Positions 7,934 through 17,308 of a DNA stretch of 49,158 bases are shown one piece after another (positions within the stretch are counted from its first letter, which is position 1; every line of letters starts with the position of its first letter). The notes beneath the pieces are model-generated. The model was not told the origin of the DNA, made no database searches, and saw only the letters and a program-made list of their open reading frames with translations. Origin of the DNA: SOJZ01 sp964556565. GTDB taxonomy: Archaea > Thermoproteota > Bathyarchaeia > Bathyarchaeales > Bathyarchaeaceae. A program made the position numbers and the translations under genes. The DNA is taken from the NCBI GenBank assembly GCA_964556565.1, contig CAZKWF010000008.1, positions 1-49,158 on the forward strand. Direction: 5' to 3'.

Positions 7934-8596
7934 CTATGATATTATCCAGATGTACACACGGACCTCTGCCCACACGTCAGGATCATCGTCGTAGAATCTA
8001 GTAAGCCAAATATCGTTGTCGCTCGTGAGCCTCCAATAAGCTCCACCCGTTTTCAGGCTAGTCTGGATGTAGACATCACCTCCATAATACATTTGGTGGG
8101 TATTACCAGTGGTGCCTCTGCCTACCATGTAAACGAAGAGCTCTCTGGTTCCGAGGTTGTGCGTTAGATGCAAGTTTCCATGGTTGAATACCTGCCAATC
8201 GCTGTCGTAGTCAGGTGCACCGAATCCTCCTGGAAGCCCTTGCGGTCCCTGTGGTCCTTGCTCACCTTGAAGCCCTTGTTCTCCCTGTGGCCCCTGTTCA
8301 CCTTGAGGTCCCTGTTCTCCTTGTGGTCCCTGTGGTCCTTCTATCCAAGGGTCTTCTAGAAATGCCATTTGAGCCTGCAACTCGGCTATTTCAGCCTGTA
8401 GGTCGGCTATTTGAGCTTGTAGGTCTATCTGGTCTTGTAGGTCTTCCATGTCTTCTTGAATGCCGAAGATGGCTTGCCACAGTTCCTCGAATGGAAGGCC
8501 GGTCCCATCGTCTATGGCCATTGCCACAGTTCCAAGGAGTAAAGAGGCAATAGCAATGCCAGCTATTAGAGTGATGTATCTTTTCTTCAACTTCAT
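7934..8596 (-). CDS. Secreted collagen-like protein with coiled coil
   Basis: A 220-residue predicted surface or secreted protein. Residues 1-28 are a basic stretch plus hydrophobic segment (signal peptide or anchor). Residues 45-80 are a Leu/Ile/Gln-rich heptad coiled coil (QAQIADLQAEIAELQAQM). Residues 87-122 are 12 uninterrupted Gly-X-Y triplets (GPQ, GEQ, GLQ, GLP). Residues 125-220 form a Trp/Tyr-rich globular domain. The coiled coil could nucleate a trimer for the triple helix. Triplets are short and Pro is only in X position except the last, so triple-helix stability is uncertain. A strong ribosome binding site precedes the ATG. Confidence 0.85.
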   Translation of the reverse strand: MKLKKRYITLIAGIAIASLLLGTVAMAIDDGTGLPFEELWQAIFGIQEDMEDLQDQIDLQAQIADLQAEIAELQAQMAFLEDPWIEGPQGPQGEQGPQGEQGPQGEQGLQGEQGPQGPQGLPGGFGAPDYDSDWQVFNHGNLHLTHNLGTRELFVYMVGRGTTGNTHQMYYGGDVYIQTSLKTGGAYWRLTSDNDIWLTRFYDDDPDVWAEVRVYIWIIS

Positions 8597-8614
8597 ATCA
8601 CCTCCTTCCTCCTT
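8597..8614 (-). promoter_or_regulatory. Strong double ribosome binding site
   Basis: Read on the minus strand, a perfect GGAGGTGAT abuts the ATG of the collagen-like gene, and a second AAAGGAGGA lies just upstream. This suggests high translation of the surface protein. Confidence 0.7.
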
Positions 8615-8983
8615 TCATATTTCCTAGTGTATCATTGGAACTTGTTAACTTTTCAGAAAGAAACTTCTATAACAAGTCTACATGCATTAGGGTTTGTTTT
8701 GCACATCCCTTGCGTTTATGTCAAAAGAATGTGAAAATCCCAAATGCGTGCATTGATCTTAGTGGTTGCTACATTCAGACAACACAGTCTTAAAACTCTG
8801 AACCATTGAAAACAACATTGTTCTAGTTGCATGTATACACATTGAACTTAAGGAAAAATGTTTGGCTGGAGAACGTCTAGGATATGAAGAGAAGGATGAA
8901 TGGATTTTCGAAGATTTTGTTAAAGAGCGATTGAAATCTTTAGGTATTCTAAAGCAGATCGATCACGCACGCATGCACGCTCT
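8597..8983. other. Intergenic region, possible gene remnant
   Basis: This gap of about 390 bases contains GCATGCA-like elements near 8682, 8745, 8829 and 8968. A stretch from 8862 to about 8965 reads on the plus strand as a plausible charged helix (GYEEKDEWIFEDFVKERL...). It then runs into the NAD synthetase gene antisense, so it may be a broken gene fragment. Nothing else is supported. Confidence 0.45.
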
Positions 8984-10651
8984 TTATCCTTTGTACTTAT
9001 TGACGATTGGCATTTTCCACCCGATCCCAAATGCTTTGGGTGTGATTTTTATGCAGGGAGTTGCTTGCCATCTCTTATATTCTGCATTTCTGATTCTTTG
9101 ATAAACATCTTCTACAACTTCTTTTGGATAGCCTATCTCGATTAGTTCTCGTTTGCTCTTTCTGTTTTCGATGATTTCGTCGACCAGTGGACTAACTACA
9201 TCGAAATCGAATGGGTCAAATTGATCTTCCTTGAGCTCAGGCGAAGGTTTCTTGAAAAGGACATTACTGGGTATTATTTCTTTGCCTGCTTTTTCGTTCA
9301 CGTATTTTGCTAGCTTGTGCACTTCAAGTTTGCTGACGTCGCCAAGTGCTCCGATTCCACCAGCCATGTCTCCATACAATGTGCAATAACCGAGCGCAAG
9401 CTCAGTTTTGTTCCCTGTATTTACAACCAGTATTTTTAAGGTCTTCAATCGGTTTGACAAATCCATTAAGCAGTTTCCTCTTGTTCTTGGCTGTATATTT
9501 TCATCAGCCACTGGATCGTCCTTTTCTTTTGTCAAGCCGAAGTGTTTTCTAATTTCTTCTAAAGGCTTTTCCAAGGTGTTGTGATAGCTGTTAACAATGT
9601 CTATGATAGGGATTTGAACAAAGCATATTCCCAAGTTTTCAGCTAGTTTTTGTGCGTCGGTTTTGCTGTGTTCACTTGAGAATTTGGAGGGCATGGAAAC
9701 GCCAATGACGTTTTCTTTACCTAACGCTTGGACGGCTAGGCAAGTAGTCAATGATGAATCGATTCCACCGCTCATTCCTACAACGGCCTTATTGAAACCT
9801 GTCTTTCTGAAGTAGTCGTGTATGCCCAGCACTATGGCATCAAACATTTCTTGCTCTTTGTGATGTGGAGGAGGTTCGACTTTTTCAGCCACTCCTTTCT
9901 TTAGGTCGATGTCAGTAATTATTAGATCCTCTTCAAACTGTTTGCCCATAGCTATCAGATCACCGTAGCCATCTACCGCTAAGCTCTGTCCATCAAAGAC
10001 CAGCTCGTCTTGCCCACCAACCAGGTTCACATAGAAAATTGGAACTCTATTTTTTGCAGCCTTTTCTTTCAGGAATCTTTCTCGTTCGAACCTTTTTCCT
10101 ACGTAAAATGGTGAAGCAGAAATATTGACGATTATGTCTGCTCCTCGTCTTGCTAGCAAATCGGTGACTTTTGTGTCGTACCCTTGATCCCAAAGGTCTT
10201 CACAAACTTCAACGCCGAGCTTAAACTGCATTCCATCTACGTTCATCGCCACTGGCACAATTTCTTTCTCTCTTGCTGGTTTGAAGTACCTGTCTTCATC
10301 GAACACATCGTATGTGGGTAGAAGCGTCTTGTAAGCCACCCCAATCAGCTTGTTTCCAACAAAGACGGCTGCCGCATTGTACAGATTTTTTCCCTTGCAA
10401 TCAACAAACCCAACTACTCCACTGATTCCGTCATTCTGATTGATTAGTTCCTCTAATAATTCCTTGTTTCTCTTGACAAAGGTCTTTTCAAGCAGTAGGT
10501 CTTGGGGAGGGTAGCCTGTAATCGCCAGTTCTGGGAATATTACCAAATCGGTTTTGCTCTCTTTCGCACTATTTATGTATGCCTTTATTTTTTCAACATT
10601 ACCCTCTAAATCGCCTAGAGTGGCATTAATTTGAGCCATGGTTATTCTCAT
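8984..10651 (-). CDS. nadE: NAD+ synthetase, glutamine-hydrolysing
   Basis: This enzyme makes NAD+ from nicotinic acid adenine dinucleotide, using ATP and ammonia taken from glutamine. The N-terminal half is a nitrilase-type glutaminase with the Glu (FPELAITGYPP), Lys (YKTLLPTYDVFDE) and Cys (GVEVCEDLW) triad. The C-terminal half is the NAD synthetase domain with the SGGIDSSLT ATP-pyrophosphatase loop and NTGNKTEL. I start at the Met before RITMAQINATLGDLEG, which matches family N-termini; an ATG at 10678 would add nine residues. Length of about 555 residues is normal for the fused enzyme. A TATA-like stretch near 10715-10740 serves it. Confidence 0.96.
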   Translation of the reverse strand: MRITMAQINATLGDLEGNVEKIKAYINSAKESKTDLVIFPELAITGYPPQDLLLEKTFVKRNKELLEELINQNDGISGVVGFVDCKGKNLYNAAAVFVGNKLIGVAYKTLLPTYDVFDEDRYFKPAREKEIVPVAMNVDGMQFKLGVEVCEDLWDQGYDTKVTDLLARRGADIIVNISASPFYVGKRFERERFLKEKAAKNRVPIFYVNLVGGQDELVFDGQSLAVDGYGDLIAMGKQFEEDLIITDIDLKKGVAEKVEPPPHHKEQEMFDAIVLGIHDYFRKTGFNKAVVGMSGGIDSSLTTCLAVQALGKENVIGVSMPSKFSSEHSKTDAQKLAENLGICFVQIPIIDIVNSYHNTLEKPLEEIRKHFGLTKEKDDPVADENIQPRTRGNCLMDLSNRLKTLKILVVNTGNKTELALGYCTLYGDMAGGIGALGDVSKLEVHKLAKYVNEKAGKEIIPSNVLFKKPSPELKEDQFDPFDFDVVSPLVDEIIENRKSKRELIEIGYPKEVVEDVYQRIRNAEYKRWQATPCIKITPKAFGIGWKMPIVNKYKG

Positions 10652-10873
10652 TCTGCGAACCCTCATTTCTTCAAACATCCAATTTCCATTGCGCTTATTG
10701 ATATCTTATCGGGGAAACTATGATATTTAGAAATATAAATAACCAATATTTTTTACGCGTGTACGTTCATCTATCAAGTTTTTCAGCGGCGTACATGCTT
10801 GGATTGACACGTAAAAAACTTTAAATCCGAAGAGTCAATCATAGTGTAAAGTGAAAGGAGGCCTGTTTTAAGC

Positions 10874-11308
10874 ATGAGTTTCTTTCTCGGACGCGGGGAG
10901 ACTGTTATGAGAGAACAATCGGGTGTGCACTATCACGGTGGTTACAGCAGAATCGGATCATATATGTGGGGAAAGCTCATCTTGACAAACAAACGATTCA
11001 TTTTTCTGCAACAAAACACCGTCAAGTCTGGTGGCATTATGGGATTTGGAAAGAAGTCTGAGGTTCAAACAGTTGGAGTAAAAATCAATCTCCCTGTAGA
11101 GAACGTGCTTGGGGCGACTGTGGAAACTCGCTCAAGAAAGAAAGGTACCATGAGTGAACCACCGTCTTTGTTCAGTAAAGAGCAATATCAAGTCCTGATG
11201 GTGTCGCTAGAGACTCAGTCTGGAATGGAGAACCCTGCGTTTGAAGTCTATAATGCTCAAGATTGGGTGACAGCAATCCAACGTTCTGTTGGTGGAGAAG
11301 CTGTTTGA
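10874..11308 (+). CDS. PH/GRAM-like domain protein
   Basis: A 144-residue protein with a bacterial PH or GRAM-like beta fold. The key block is YMWGKLILTNKRFIFL near residues 35-50, the GxLxLTNxRLIF signature of these domains. It then has a strand series with a variable loop and a C-terminal helix (YNAQDWVTAIQRSV). GGAGG lies about 12 bases before the ATG and an ACTTTAAAT TATA box is near 10820. It overlaps the next gene by four bases (TTGA), so it is the first gene of a three-gene operon with a zinc-ribbon and a transglutaminase-like protein. Confidence 0.75.
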   Translation: MSFFLGRGETVMREQSGVHYHGGYSRIGSYMWGKLILTNKRFIFLQQNTVKSGGIMGFGKKSEVQTVGVKINLPVENVLGATVETRSRKKGTMSEPPSLFSKEQYQVLMVSLETQSGMENPAFEVYNAQDWVTAIQRSVGGEAV

Positions 11309-11664
11309 GCATTAAATGCGAACACTGTGGGGCTCCCTACAGAGGCAATATTTCGCCATATTCTAAGTTTGTGACTTGCGAGAATTGTGGCTGTGCAATA
11401 AGAATTAGTGCTGAAACTCAAACACATACCATTAGAAAGGTAGTCTATGAAGAAGAGAAAGTGCTTCCGCAGAAAGTTTTCGATATTAATGAATTTGAAA
11501 GATTTCTTGTCAGGAAAGGGATAAAGACTTTTGATTCGACTAGTGGGATTTTGAAGTTGGGGTCTCATGAAGTAGTGATTAAGCCAGATGGATCAGTGGA
11601 AGGTTCTGGACGCTTGAAATCCCGTGTAGAGAAATGGATTCAGGAATTCATGACAAGCGAATGA
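11305..11664 (+). CDS. Zinc-ribbon protein
   Basis: I place the start at TTG 11305, which overlaps the TGA of the PH-like gene. The 119-residue protein opens with a zinc ribbon (CEHCGAPYRG... CENCGCAI, residues 5-33), then a linker and a C-terminal domain of about 60 residues (FDINEFERFLVRKG... EVVIKPDGSVEGS). No catalytic residues are visible; it probably acts in protein-protein or nucleic-acid binding. Co-translation with the PH-like gene and proximity to the transglutaminase-like gene suggest one functional unit. Confidence 0.75.
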   Translation: MSIKCEHCGAPYRGNISPYSKFVTCENCGCAIRISAETQTHTIRKVVYEEEKVLPQKVFDINEFERFLVRKGIKTFDSTSGILKLGSHEVVIKPDGSVEGSGRLKSRVEKWIQEFMTSE

Positions 11665-11684
11665 TATGACGCTAGGAGGGATGA

Positions 11685-12668
11685 TTGATTACCGAGCCTA
11701 GTCGTCTGCTACATGAGGCCACGCTGAAGTTAGGACAGGGTGAACTCAAAGAAGCGATTGATCTTGTGACCAAAGCAAGGAAAGAGATATGCGATCGTCT
11801 GTCATTAAAGAACATAGGTCCAAGCGAATACGGCATTTTAAAACAACTCTTGTATCTTCTTGACTGCGCAGCACTGCAGTACTTCATACTTTCAAAAGAA
11901 GAAGGAATTGGGACTGACGATATGTCGAAACTCGGGCGTCTATGTTTTTCGCTTGGAATCTGCAACGCTCTAGAAGCATTGCTTCTCCCGCTTGTAAGGA
12001 CATACTCTAGTTTAGACCATGAAAAGCAAGAATCTTCATGGCTTTGTCAATTCAATGAGCTTTTGAAACAGGAGATACATGATTCTGTGAAACGAGTAGT
12101 AGGGGATATGCGAAACGAGAGACTTAGAGGTCCGAAGGAAGAGCTCAATCGTTCTATTGAAAGGATAGTTGGCTCCGCAGATCCAGCGGCAGAGGGGATT
12201 CGTGAGCTTGCTACTAGATTAGGAAGGCGATTTGAAGCAGGTGATTTTAAGCAAGCTAGAAAGCTTTACGAGTACGTCAGAGACGAAATTCAATATGTCT
12301 ATGATCCATTTGGCATAGAGGAGATTCAATCTCCAGAAATTACGCTAAAGCTGCGTTCAGGTGATTGTGAGGATCAGGCAATACTCTTGACTTCTCTTCT
12401 ACTCGCAATCGGCTTCGAATCTGCGCTACTTTTCGCAGATGCAAACAATGATGGTCTTCCAGATCATGTCTATTCAGCAGTCTACATTCCAAAAGCTCCT
12501 GACTACACCAAACCTTTCGCAAAAAAGAAACTAAACGACGGAAAAAATCTACATGATTGGATTCCACTTGACCCCACTTCACTAGACTCTGATTTTGGTG
12601 TCATTCCAATTGAGGATCTACAAATTGCTAAAATCGTGTCAATCCCACCCAGAAAACAGAAAGCATAA
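11685..12668 (+). CDS. Transglutaminase-like domain protein
   Basis: A 327-residue protein. Residues 1-160 are helical and TPR-like. Residues 170-300 form a transglutaminase/papain-like domain with Cys228 in SGDCEDQA, His261 in DHVY and a following Asp in the HDWIPLDPTS block, so the Cys-His-Asp triad is intact. Archaeal members are presumed proteases or peptidases. It starts at TTG with AGGAGGG about 8 bases upstream, and is the third gene of the PH-like/zinc-ribbon operon. No signal peptide is visible, so it should be cytosolic. Confidence 0.85.
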   Translation: MITEPSRLLHEATLKLGQGELKEAIDLVTKARKEICDRLSLKNIGPSEYGILKQLLYLLDCAALQYFILSKEEGIGTDDMSKLGRLCFSLGICNALEALLLPLVRTYSSLDHEKQESSWLCQFNELLKQEIHDSVKRVVGDMRNERLRGPKEELNRSIERIVGSADPAAEGIRELATRLGRRFEAGDFKQARKLYEYVRDEIQYVYDPFGIEEIQSPEITLKLRSGDCEDQAILLTSLLLAIGFESALLFADANNDGLPDHVYSAVYIPKAPDYTKPFAKKKLNDGKNLHDWIPLDPTSLDSDFGVIPIEDLQIAKIVSIPPRKQKA

Positions 12669-12976
12669 TGCAAACATGCGAATTGCATAAAGGGATAGAA
12701 GAACACAATGGCGGCCGACAAGTTGTATATTGTGGAAAGGCGAAGCGACATCTGTTCATTTACTGAAGAGAACAAGAGGGTGTAAAATGCTTCACTTTTT
12801 CTCGTAGCGATCAAACCAAGTGCTAACATTACTCCTGTCATAAGAATCTCAACCCACGAGCCAATATTGAATGAAACTCTAAGAATAATTCCCAAAGTCC
12901 ACCCAAAAGACAGCGCTATCATGGAGTTTGCAACGTAGATCATCAGTTCTCTTCTATCCATTGACGACTTCACCAT
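12503..12976 (-). CDS. Small membrane protein, convergent overlap
   Basis: A 157-codon ORF. Its first 105 residues have three or four hydrophobic helices and look like a real membrane protein. The last 55 codons overlap the transglutaminase gene antisense and become low complexity (Phe/Ser), which suggests the original stop was lost or that the gene is truncated. No family recognised. It could also be spurious. Confidence 0.4.
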   Translation of the reverse strand: MVKSSMDRRELMIYVANSMIALSFGWTLGIILRVSFNIGSWVEILMTGVMLALGLIATRKSEAFYTLLFSSVNEQMSLRLSTIYNLSAAIVFFYPFMQFACLHYAFCFLGGIDTILAICRSSIGMTPKSESSEVGSSGIQSCRFFPSFSFFFAKGLV

Positions 12977-13381
12977 GGCTTACACACTGATTTTATGCAC
13001 AATGTGGTTACACGCTTATGCGAGTTTCCTTACGTCTGGATATTAGAAGTTCTGAGTTTCCGATTTATAAAGGAGTCTAGCGTTTTGTGATCTTACGAAA
13101 TTTTCATGCATGCAGTGCGGAATCTGTATCAAAGATATTGTGGGTTGATTCATAATTGTAAAGAGTGCGCATTGTACAACCCAAACGACAGTGCGTTAGA
13201 ATTGGCGAGAAAAAGAGTTGACGCGTACTACCATATAGATAGTATCAAAAGCAAAGGAAAACTTGTGGATTGTGCCTTATGCATGTGCTACTGATTGACG
13301 CGTTCCAGACAAATCTTAAAAACGAACTCAACCAAGAAGAAATTAAGCACCATATCTCCCTAAAGGAAGTATCAAAGCCCA
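12977..13381. other. Intergenic region before the accessory island
   Basis: This roughly 400-base gap separates ordinary genes from the 13.4-20.7 kb island. It holds GCATGC elements at about 13107 and 13279 and a 62-codon Cys-containing ORF (13106-13294), which starts inside the first element. That ORF has two C-x-x-C pairs but no other support. No clear promoter for the downstream ATPase is visible. Confidence 0.45.
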
Positions 13382-15442
13382 ATGAGCGAAGAAGTCACAC
13401 AACGAATTTCTTTGAAAAGACTCTTCGATCCTTTCGAGTGGGACGTGGACAAGATCTATTTCTATGATAGAGACGAAGAACGCAAAAGACTTCTAACTCT
13501 ACTAAACGATGTGAGAAAGGGCAGACCAACAATAATAATGATAAGTGGACCCGGTGGAGCAGGAAAAAGCTGTTTTCTCAAATATTTGGAAAAGAATCTC
13601 GCAAACACGGAAGAATGCTACCCAATTTATGTACGATGGCATGAACGACATATCCTTGGCTTAGCCCCGTTCCTCCAAGAGTTCTGCAACCAATTACTAA
13701 CCGAACGCAAGCACGGAAAGGCGAGGAAAATCTGGCGTAGATTAAAAGATTCGTTTGAGATTACTCTTCCAATTTTCGACTTGCTGGGCATAAATCGTCT
13801 TTCAGTTCTCAGAGCCTCGATAGACCTTCAGAAACTGATATTCACAGATCAGCATTCGGACGTTCTGGAAAAGCTTTTTCTGGCAATTGGGAAAGCGCTA
13901 AAAGCTGTCTTCTCTGAAAAATTCACTGGAGAAAGAGGTATTCTTTTCTTTCTGTTAGATCAGGCTGAAGACTTGCTTGTTATGGACAAGGGGCTGAATA
14001 CGGACGCCCTCACTTTCTTGCTGGTTTTATTAAAATTTGTATACGCAGATAACATATCAAATCGACGTATTGTGTTTGTTTTTGCCATTACAGATAGGAA
14101 CTATGCAGAGTTTCACACTAAACTTGTGTATCAGAAACCGCGTGGTGTCAGCATTGAAGCGATCAGAATTGAGATGTTTAGCAAAGAAGACGCTCGTCAG
14201 TTAATAGAAGAGACAATGCACATTGGAATGAAACGGAGAAAGAACGGCAAAGACTGGGCAATAAAGCGTGAAGTCATCGAACGAATTGCTGATTTGTCGC
14301 ATGGCAATCCAGCGTGGATCCATGAAGTGGGAAGATCTCTTCGAATAAGACTTGAGAAGGCATTAGAAAAAGGAATGAAACAGGAGCCGATCGTTGACGT
14401 TGATCTCTATGAAGTAGCAGTTCCCAAGCTTATCCATGACCTAATAATGATAAACTTGGAGCCCATTAAAAATAGCGAAACACAATGCAAGATTTTAGAA
14501 TATATAGCTCGCAAGGGGCGAGCTACTCCCCACGAGATAGCGAAAGCGAATATTCGAGGATTGAAGGATCTTAAACATGAGGAAACGGTTCAGCAAATTG
14601 AGGGAATCCTGAGAACTGGATTCCTGACAAAAATCGGAGGAATTGGTTGGCTTTCAGTATATGAGGTCCCAGAGTGGGTCAGAGATTCTATAGTAGGCGC
14701 TCTTTACCAAGTACAACAGGAAAGAGAAAGAGAAGTCCTAGCGAAAAAGAAGATTAAATTGGCGAAGGAAAGATCGCGATTGGAGTCCCAAATCGAATCT
14801 GTTGATAGATTGTTGGAAAGTGCAGAACAAACACTTGAATATTGGAGCGAGCAGTATAACCGCTTTCAAGCAAAGAAGCAGTTAACGGTGAGGCGTCGTC
14901 TTCTTGAGAGAGAATTAGCCTGGGTAGAAGTTGAGAAGAGAGAAAGGGTTGTGATGGAATTGAAGAATATTCTGGAAAAACAAAAGACTGAACTATCTCG
15001 GATAGAGGAGGAAATGAAATCAAAAAGCCAACAAATAAAGGAATACAATGTCATATTTGAGGCTGCTAAGACACAGGAGGAGATCCGAGATGCCTCTAAT
15101 ATGGTTATCAACGCTCGAATATCCTTGGCACTTTTAAAACAGCAGAGAGAATACACCATAAAGGAGAGAAAAGAGTCAAGAAGAGAGCTCAGGATGGCAG
15201 AGTCTGAACTTGATCAAACTACAAGAACAGCAACTCAAACTGGTCCTAAAACAATATCAACCAGGAAGATCATGGAAATTCTTGCTGAAATGCGCGTTAC
15301 TGATGGTAAGTTAGCTGCTCTTGCAGATGTCTCTGAGGATGTGGAGCGTATGTATGAATCTTATGCCAAGCTCTATGATGAATTGAAGTCAAAGGCGAGA
15401 GATCTGAGAAAAAGAAAGAGCGCACGTGCACATAATGATTAA
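13382..15442 (+). CDS. P-loop ATPase with winged helix and long coiled coil
   Basis: A 686-residue STAND/AAA-type ATPase. The Walker A loop is GPGGAGKS at 56-63 and Walker B is FFLLDQAED at 189-197, with a sensor-like stretch (IVFVFAITDRN) after it. Residues 345-445 look like helical and winged-helix repeats, and 445-660 is almost entirely charged coiled coil. Such proteins use ATP binding to switch between closed and oligomeric states. It is followed within 28 bases by a nucleotidyltransferase and an overlapping unknown gene. I infer a sensor/regulator role in a defence-type cassette. No closer family is recognised. Confidence 0.82.
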   Translation: MSEEVTQRISLKRLFDPFEWDVDKIYFYDRDEERKRLLTLLNDVRKGRPTIIMISGPGGAGKSCFLKYLEKNLANTEECYPIYVRWHERHILGLAPFLQEFCNQLLTERKHGKARKIWRRLKDSFEITLPIFDLLGINRLSVLRASIDLQKLIFTDQHSDVLEKLFLAIGKALKAVFSEKFTGERGILFFLLDQAEDLLVMDKGLNTDALTFLLVLLKFVYADNISNRRIVFVFAITDRNYAEFHTKLVYQKPRGVSIEAIRIEMFSKEDARQLIEETMHIGMKRRKNGKDWAIKREVIERIADLSHGNPAWIHEVGRSLRIRLEKALEKGMKQEPIVDVDLYEVAVPKLIHDLIMINLEPIKNSETQCKILEYIARKGRATPHEIAKANIRGLKDLKHEETVQQIEGILRTGFLTKIGGIGWLSVYEVPEWVRDSIVGALYQVQQEREREVLAKKKIKLAKERSRLESQIESVDRLLESAEQTLEYWSEQYNRFQAKKQLTVRRRLLERELAWVEVEKRERVVMELKNILEKQKTELSRIEEEMKSKSQQIKEYNVIFEAAKTQEEIRDASNMVINARISLALLKQQREYTIKERKESRRELRMAESELDQTTRTATQTGPKTISTRKIMEILAEMRVTDGKLAALADVSEDVERMYESYAKLYDELKSKARDLRKRKSARAHND

Positions 15443-15470
15443 ATATTGAAGTTAAATAATTGAAATGTAA

Positions 15471-15911
15471 GTGCTGTCCAGAATGAACAGAAACTTTGAA
15501 TCGTTGGTTAATACTCTCGTAAATATCGAATCTTATATTGAATTTCATCCTTGCATGCTGCCAGAAGGTATTTCCAAGAATAAAATAATGCTTCATTTTG
15601 GATTTCTGTCTCCGACAATATTAATATTGCATGGTTCTACAATTTCAGGCACAAGATTCTCGAAGAAAAAAAACAGTGATTTGGATATAGTATGCGTATC
15701 TTCAAAAGCAGCCTTCTGGCCTTTGGAGCAATTGTATGAAAGAATAAGGGAAAATCTGGAGAATGAATCCATTAAAATTGATGCATCAATCATAACTCAT
15801 GGTGAGTTAAGATCACTAATAGAGGGCGAGTCCTCTTTGGGCGTGTCATTCAGTCACGGTTTCTCAATATTATATCAGGAGGGAAAGGATGAATTATACA
15901 GACCTAACTAA
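15471..15911 (+). CDS. MNT-type nucleotidyltransferase
   Basis: A 146-residue polymerase-beta-fold nucleotidyltransferase. The signature HGSTISGTRF is at 54-63, followed by SDLD at 69-72 (metal-binding Asp70 and Asp72) and a third acidic residue in KIDASI (Asp104), so the active site looks complete. Relatives add nucleotides to proteins or RNA, for example MntA-type antitoxins that AMPylate their toxin. The listed start is GTG 15471; ATG 15483 is equally good. The next gene begins 23 bases before its stop, indicating coupled translation. Confidence 0.82.
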   Translation: MLSRMNRNFESLVNTLVNIESYIEFHPCMLPEGISKNKIMLHFGFLSPTILILHGSTISGTRFSKKKNSDLDIVCVSSKAAFWPLEQLYERIRENLENESIKIDASIITHGELRSLIEGESSLGVSFSHGFSILYQEGKDELYRPN

Positions 15912-17247
15912 TTATTGGATAACCAAGCACAATGAAAATTACTATACATACTTGATAAGCATCAAGGAACCAAGATATAGCGTAAAGACCTTCTTTCTGA
16001 ATTCTTATCACCTTTTCAAAACTTTGGGGAAAGAATGGGAAGGCTATCTTGAAAGATACCCGAATCTCTTTCGAAGAGATCCAGCCAATGATTACTATAA
16101 GTATCGGAACCCTACTGAAAAAAGCTTTGGAAGACGAAATTCTTTAGAGTGGACAACAGCGTTTGAAATAATTGCTGAGATTGGTTTTCCTCACAATGAG
16201 TCAGCGACCAGAGATTTCCTGAAATACTCGAAGATATTCTTGGAAAAGGCTATGAGATCACCTGATATAATGTGGATAGATTTCATGTTGTCCTCCGCTG
16301 TTGCACATTTGCCTGGCGTTTATGTCGATGTTAAGGAGTGGTTTCCTTCTCAGTTAGAAAAATATATGCGAACTGAGAAACTGAACCCTCATCAATTAAT
16401 GATCTATCTCAAAGCATTAAGACAATACGACGGGTATAGTGAACTGCGTTCCAGAATCATCTCAGAATTGATAAATTGGATTCGAAATCCAATTGGAACC
16501 AGTAGAAAACAAGTTCTTGTCTGGGCCAGACTGGTTACTAGAATGGAGTGGTTGGATGATATAACAACATCAGGAATCAAAGAGATAATTAAAGATCACT
16601 TTATTCGTGCCTTAGAAGAAGTATTTGAGGTTGATTGGTCAAACGCTCCTATGATTATGGAGGCCTATTATCTGTGTGCAGATAAATCAGAAAAGAATCA
16701 TATCCAGAGCATTTTGGGAAGGAACTTAACTCCTTCTGCCTTCTTTAAATTTCAGGAGTTGTTTGGATTCTTAAATCTGAAGGATGATGCTCTTAACGTT
16801 CAAGATGACGTAGTCAAAATAAAGGAAAAATGCAAATCTAGCGTGTCTGAAATTGAGTGTAAGAAGTGTATGGAAAACAAACAAGGAGATTGTTGGATCA
16901 GAATTCTTGCGAAATTGACAGACACTGAACCAAGACTACATTCAGGATATGAGATAGCAGACAAAGTAATCTATCGGTTGCAGCAGGGAGTATACATTGT
17001 TGTGAAAGCAGCTCCTATTACGAAACTAGCAGGTGAAGGAAATGTGTTGTACCGTCAATGTGGATCACTATTTTCCATTGATCATGCACTTGTACTCTAT
17101 TTGAACCCATACGAAACAGCACCTTTTGTTATCGAAGAGATTAGAAAGGCAGCATCAAATAGCAGAAAGAATCCCCGATTTGAGGTAATAGACCATAAAT
17201 ATATTCGCCAAATGTATAAGGAATACTTGAGAATAGAAGAAGCTTAG
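15889..17247 (+). CDS. Unknown 452-residue protein coupled to the nucleotidyltransferase
   Basis: I do not recognise a family. Residues 1-290 are mostly helical, with aromatic-rich segments. Residues 315-340 hold a Cys cluster (KEKCKSS... CKKCMENKQGDC) that could bind metal. Residues 355-452 are an alpha/beta domain (ADKVIYRLQQGVYIVVKAAP... LFSIDHALVLYLNP). The gene overlaps the nucleotidyltransferase by 23 bases, the arrangement of toxin-antitoxin and other paired systems. It could be the modified partner or effector, but no catalytic motif is certain. ATG 15889 has GGAGGGAA upstream. Confidence 0.75.
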   Translation: MNYTDLTNYWITKHNENYYTYLISIKEPRYSVKTFFLNSYHLFKTLGKEWEGYLERYPNLFRRDPANDYYKYRNPTEKSFGRRNSLEWTTAFEIIAEIGFPHNESATRDFLKYSKIFLEKAMRSPDIMWIDFMLSSAVAHLPGVYVDVKEWFPSQLEKYMRTEKLNPHQLMIYLKALRQYDGYSELRSRIISELINWIRNPIGTSRKQVLVWARLVTRMEWLDDITTSGIKEIIKDHFIRALEEVFEVDWSNAPMIMEAYYLCADKSEKNHIQSILGRNLTPSAFFKFQELFGFLNLKDDALNVQDDVVKIKEKCKSSVSEIECKKCMENKQGDCWIRILAKLTDTEPRLHSGYEIADKVIYRLQQGVYIVVKAAPITKLAGEGNVLYRQCGSLFSIDHALVLYLNPYETAPFVIEEIRKAASNSRKNPRFEVIDHKYIRQMYKEYLRIEEA

Positions 17248-17308
17248 AACACAACTATGCATGCTCTCAAATTATGTCTAGCGCATATTAACTTGAGATG
17301 ATTTCGAG

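Noticed and set aside
8862..9101. 79-codon plus ORF
   Set aside because: The second half is antisense to NAD synthetase. The first half may be a gene remnant but has no firm support.
13106..13294. 62-codon Cys-containing plus ORF
   Set aside because: It starts inside a GCATGC element, lacks a ribosome binding site and shows no family.
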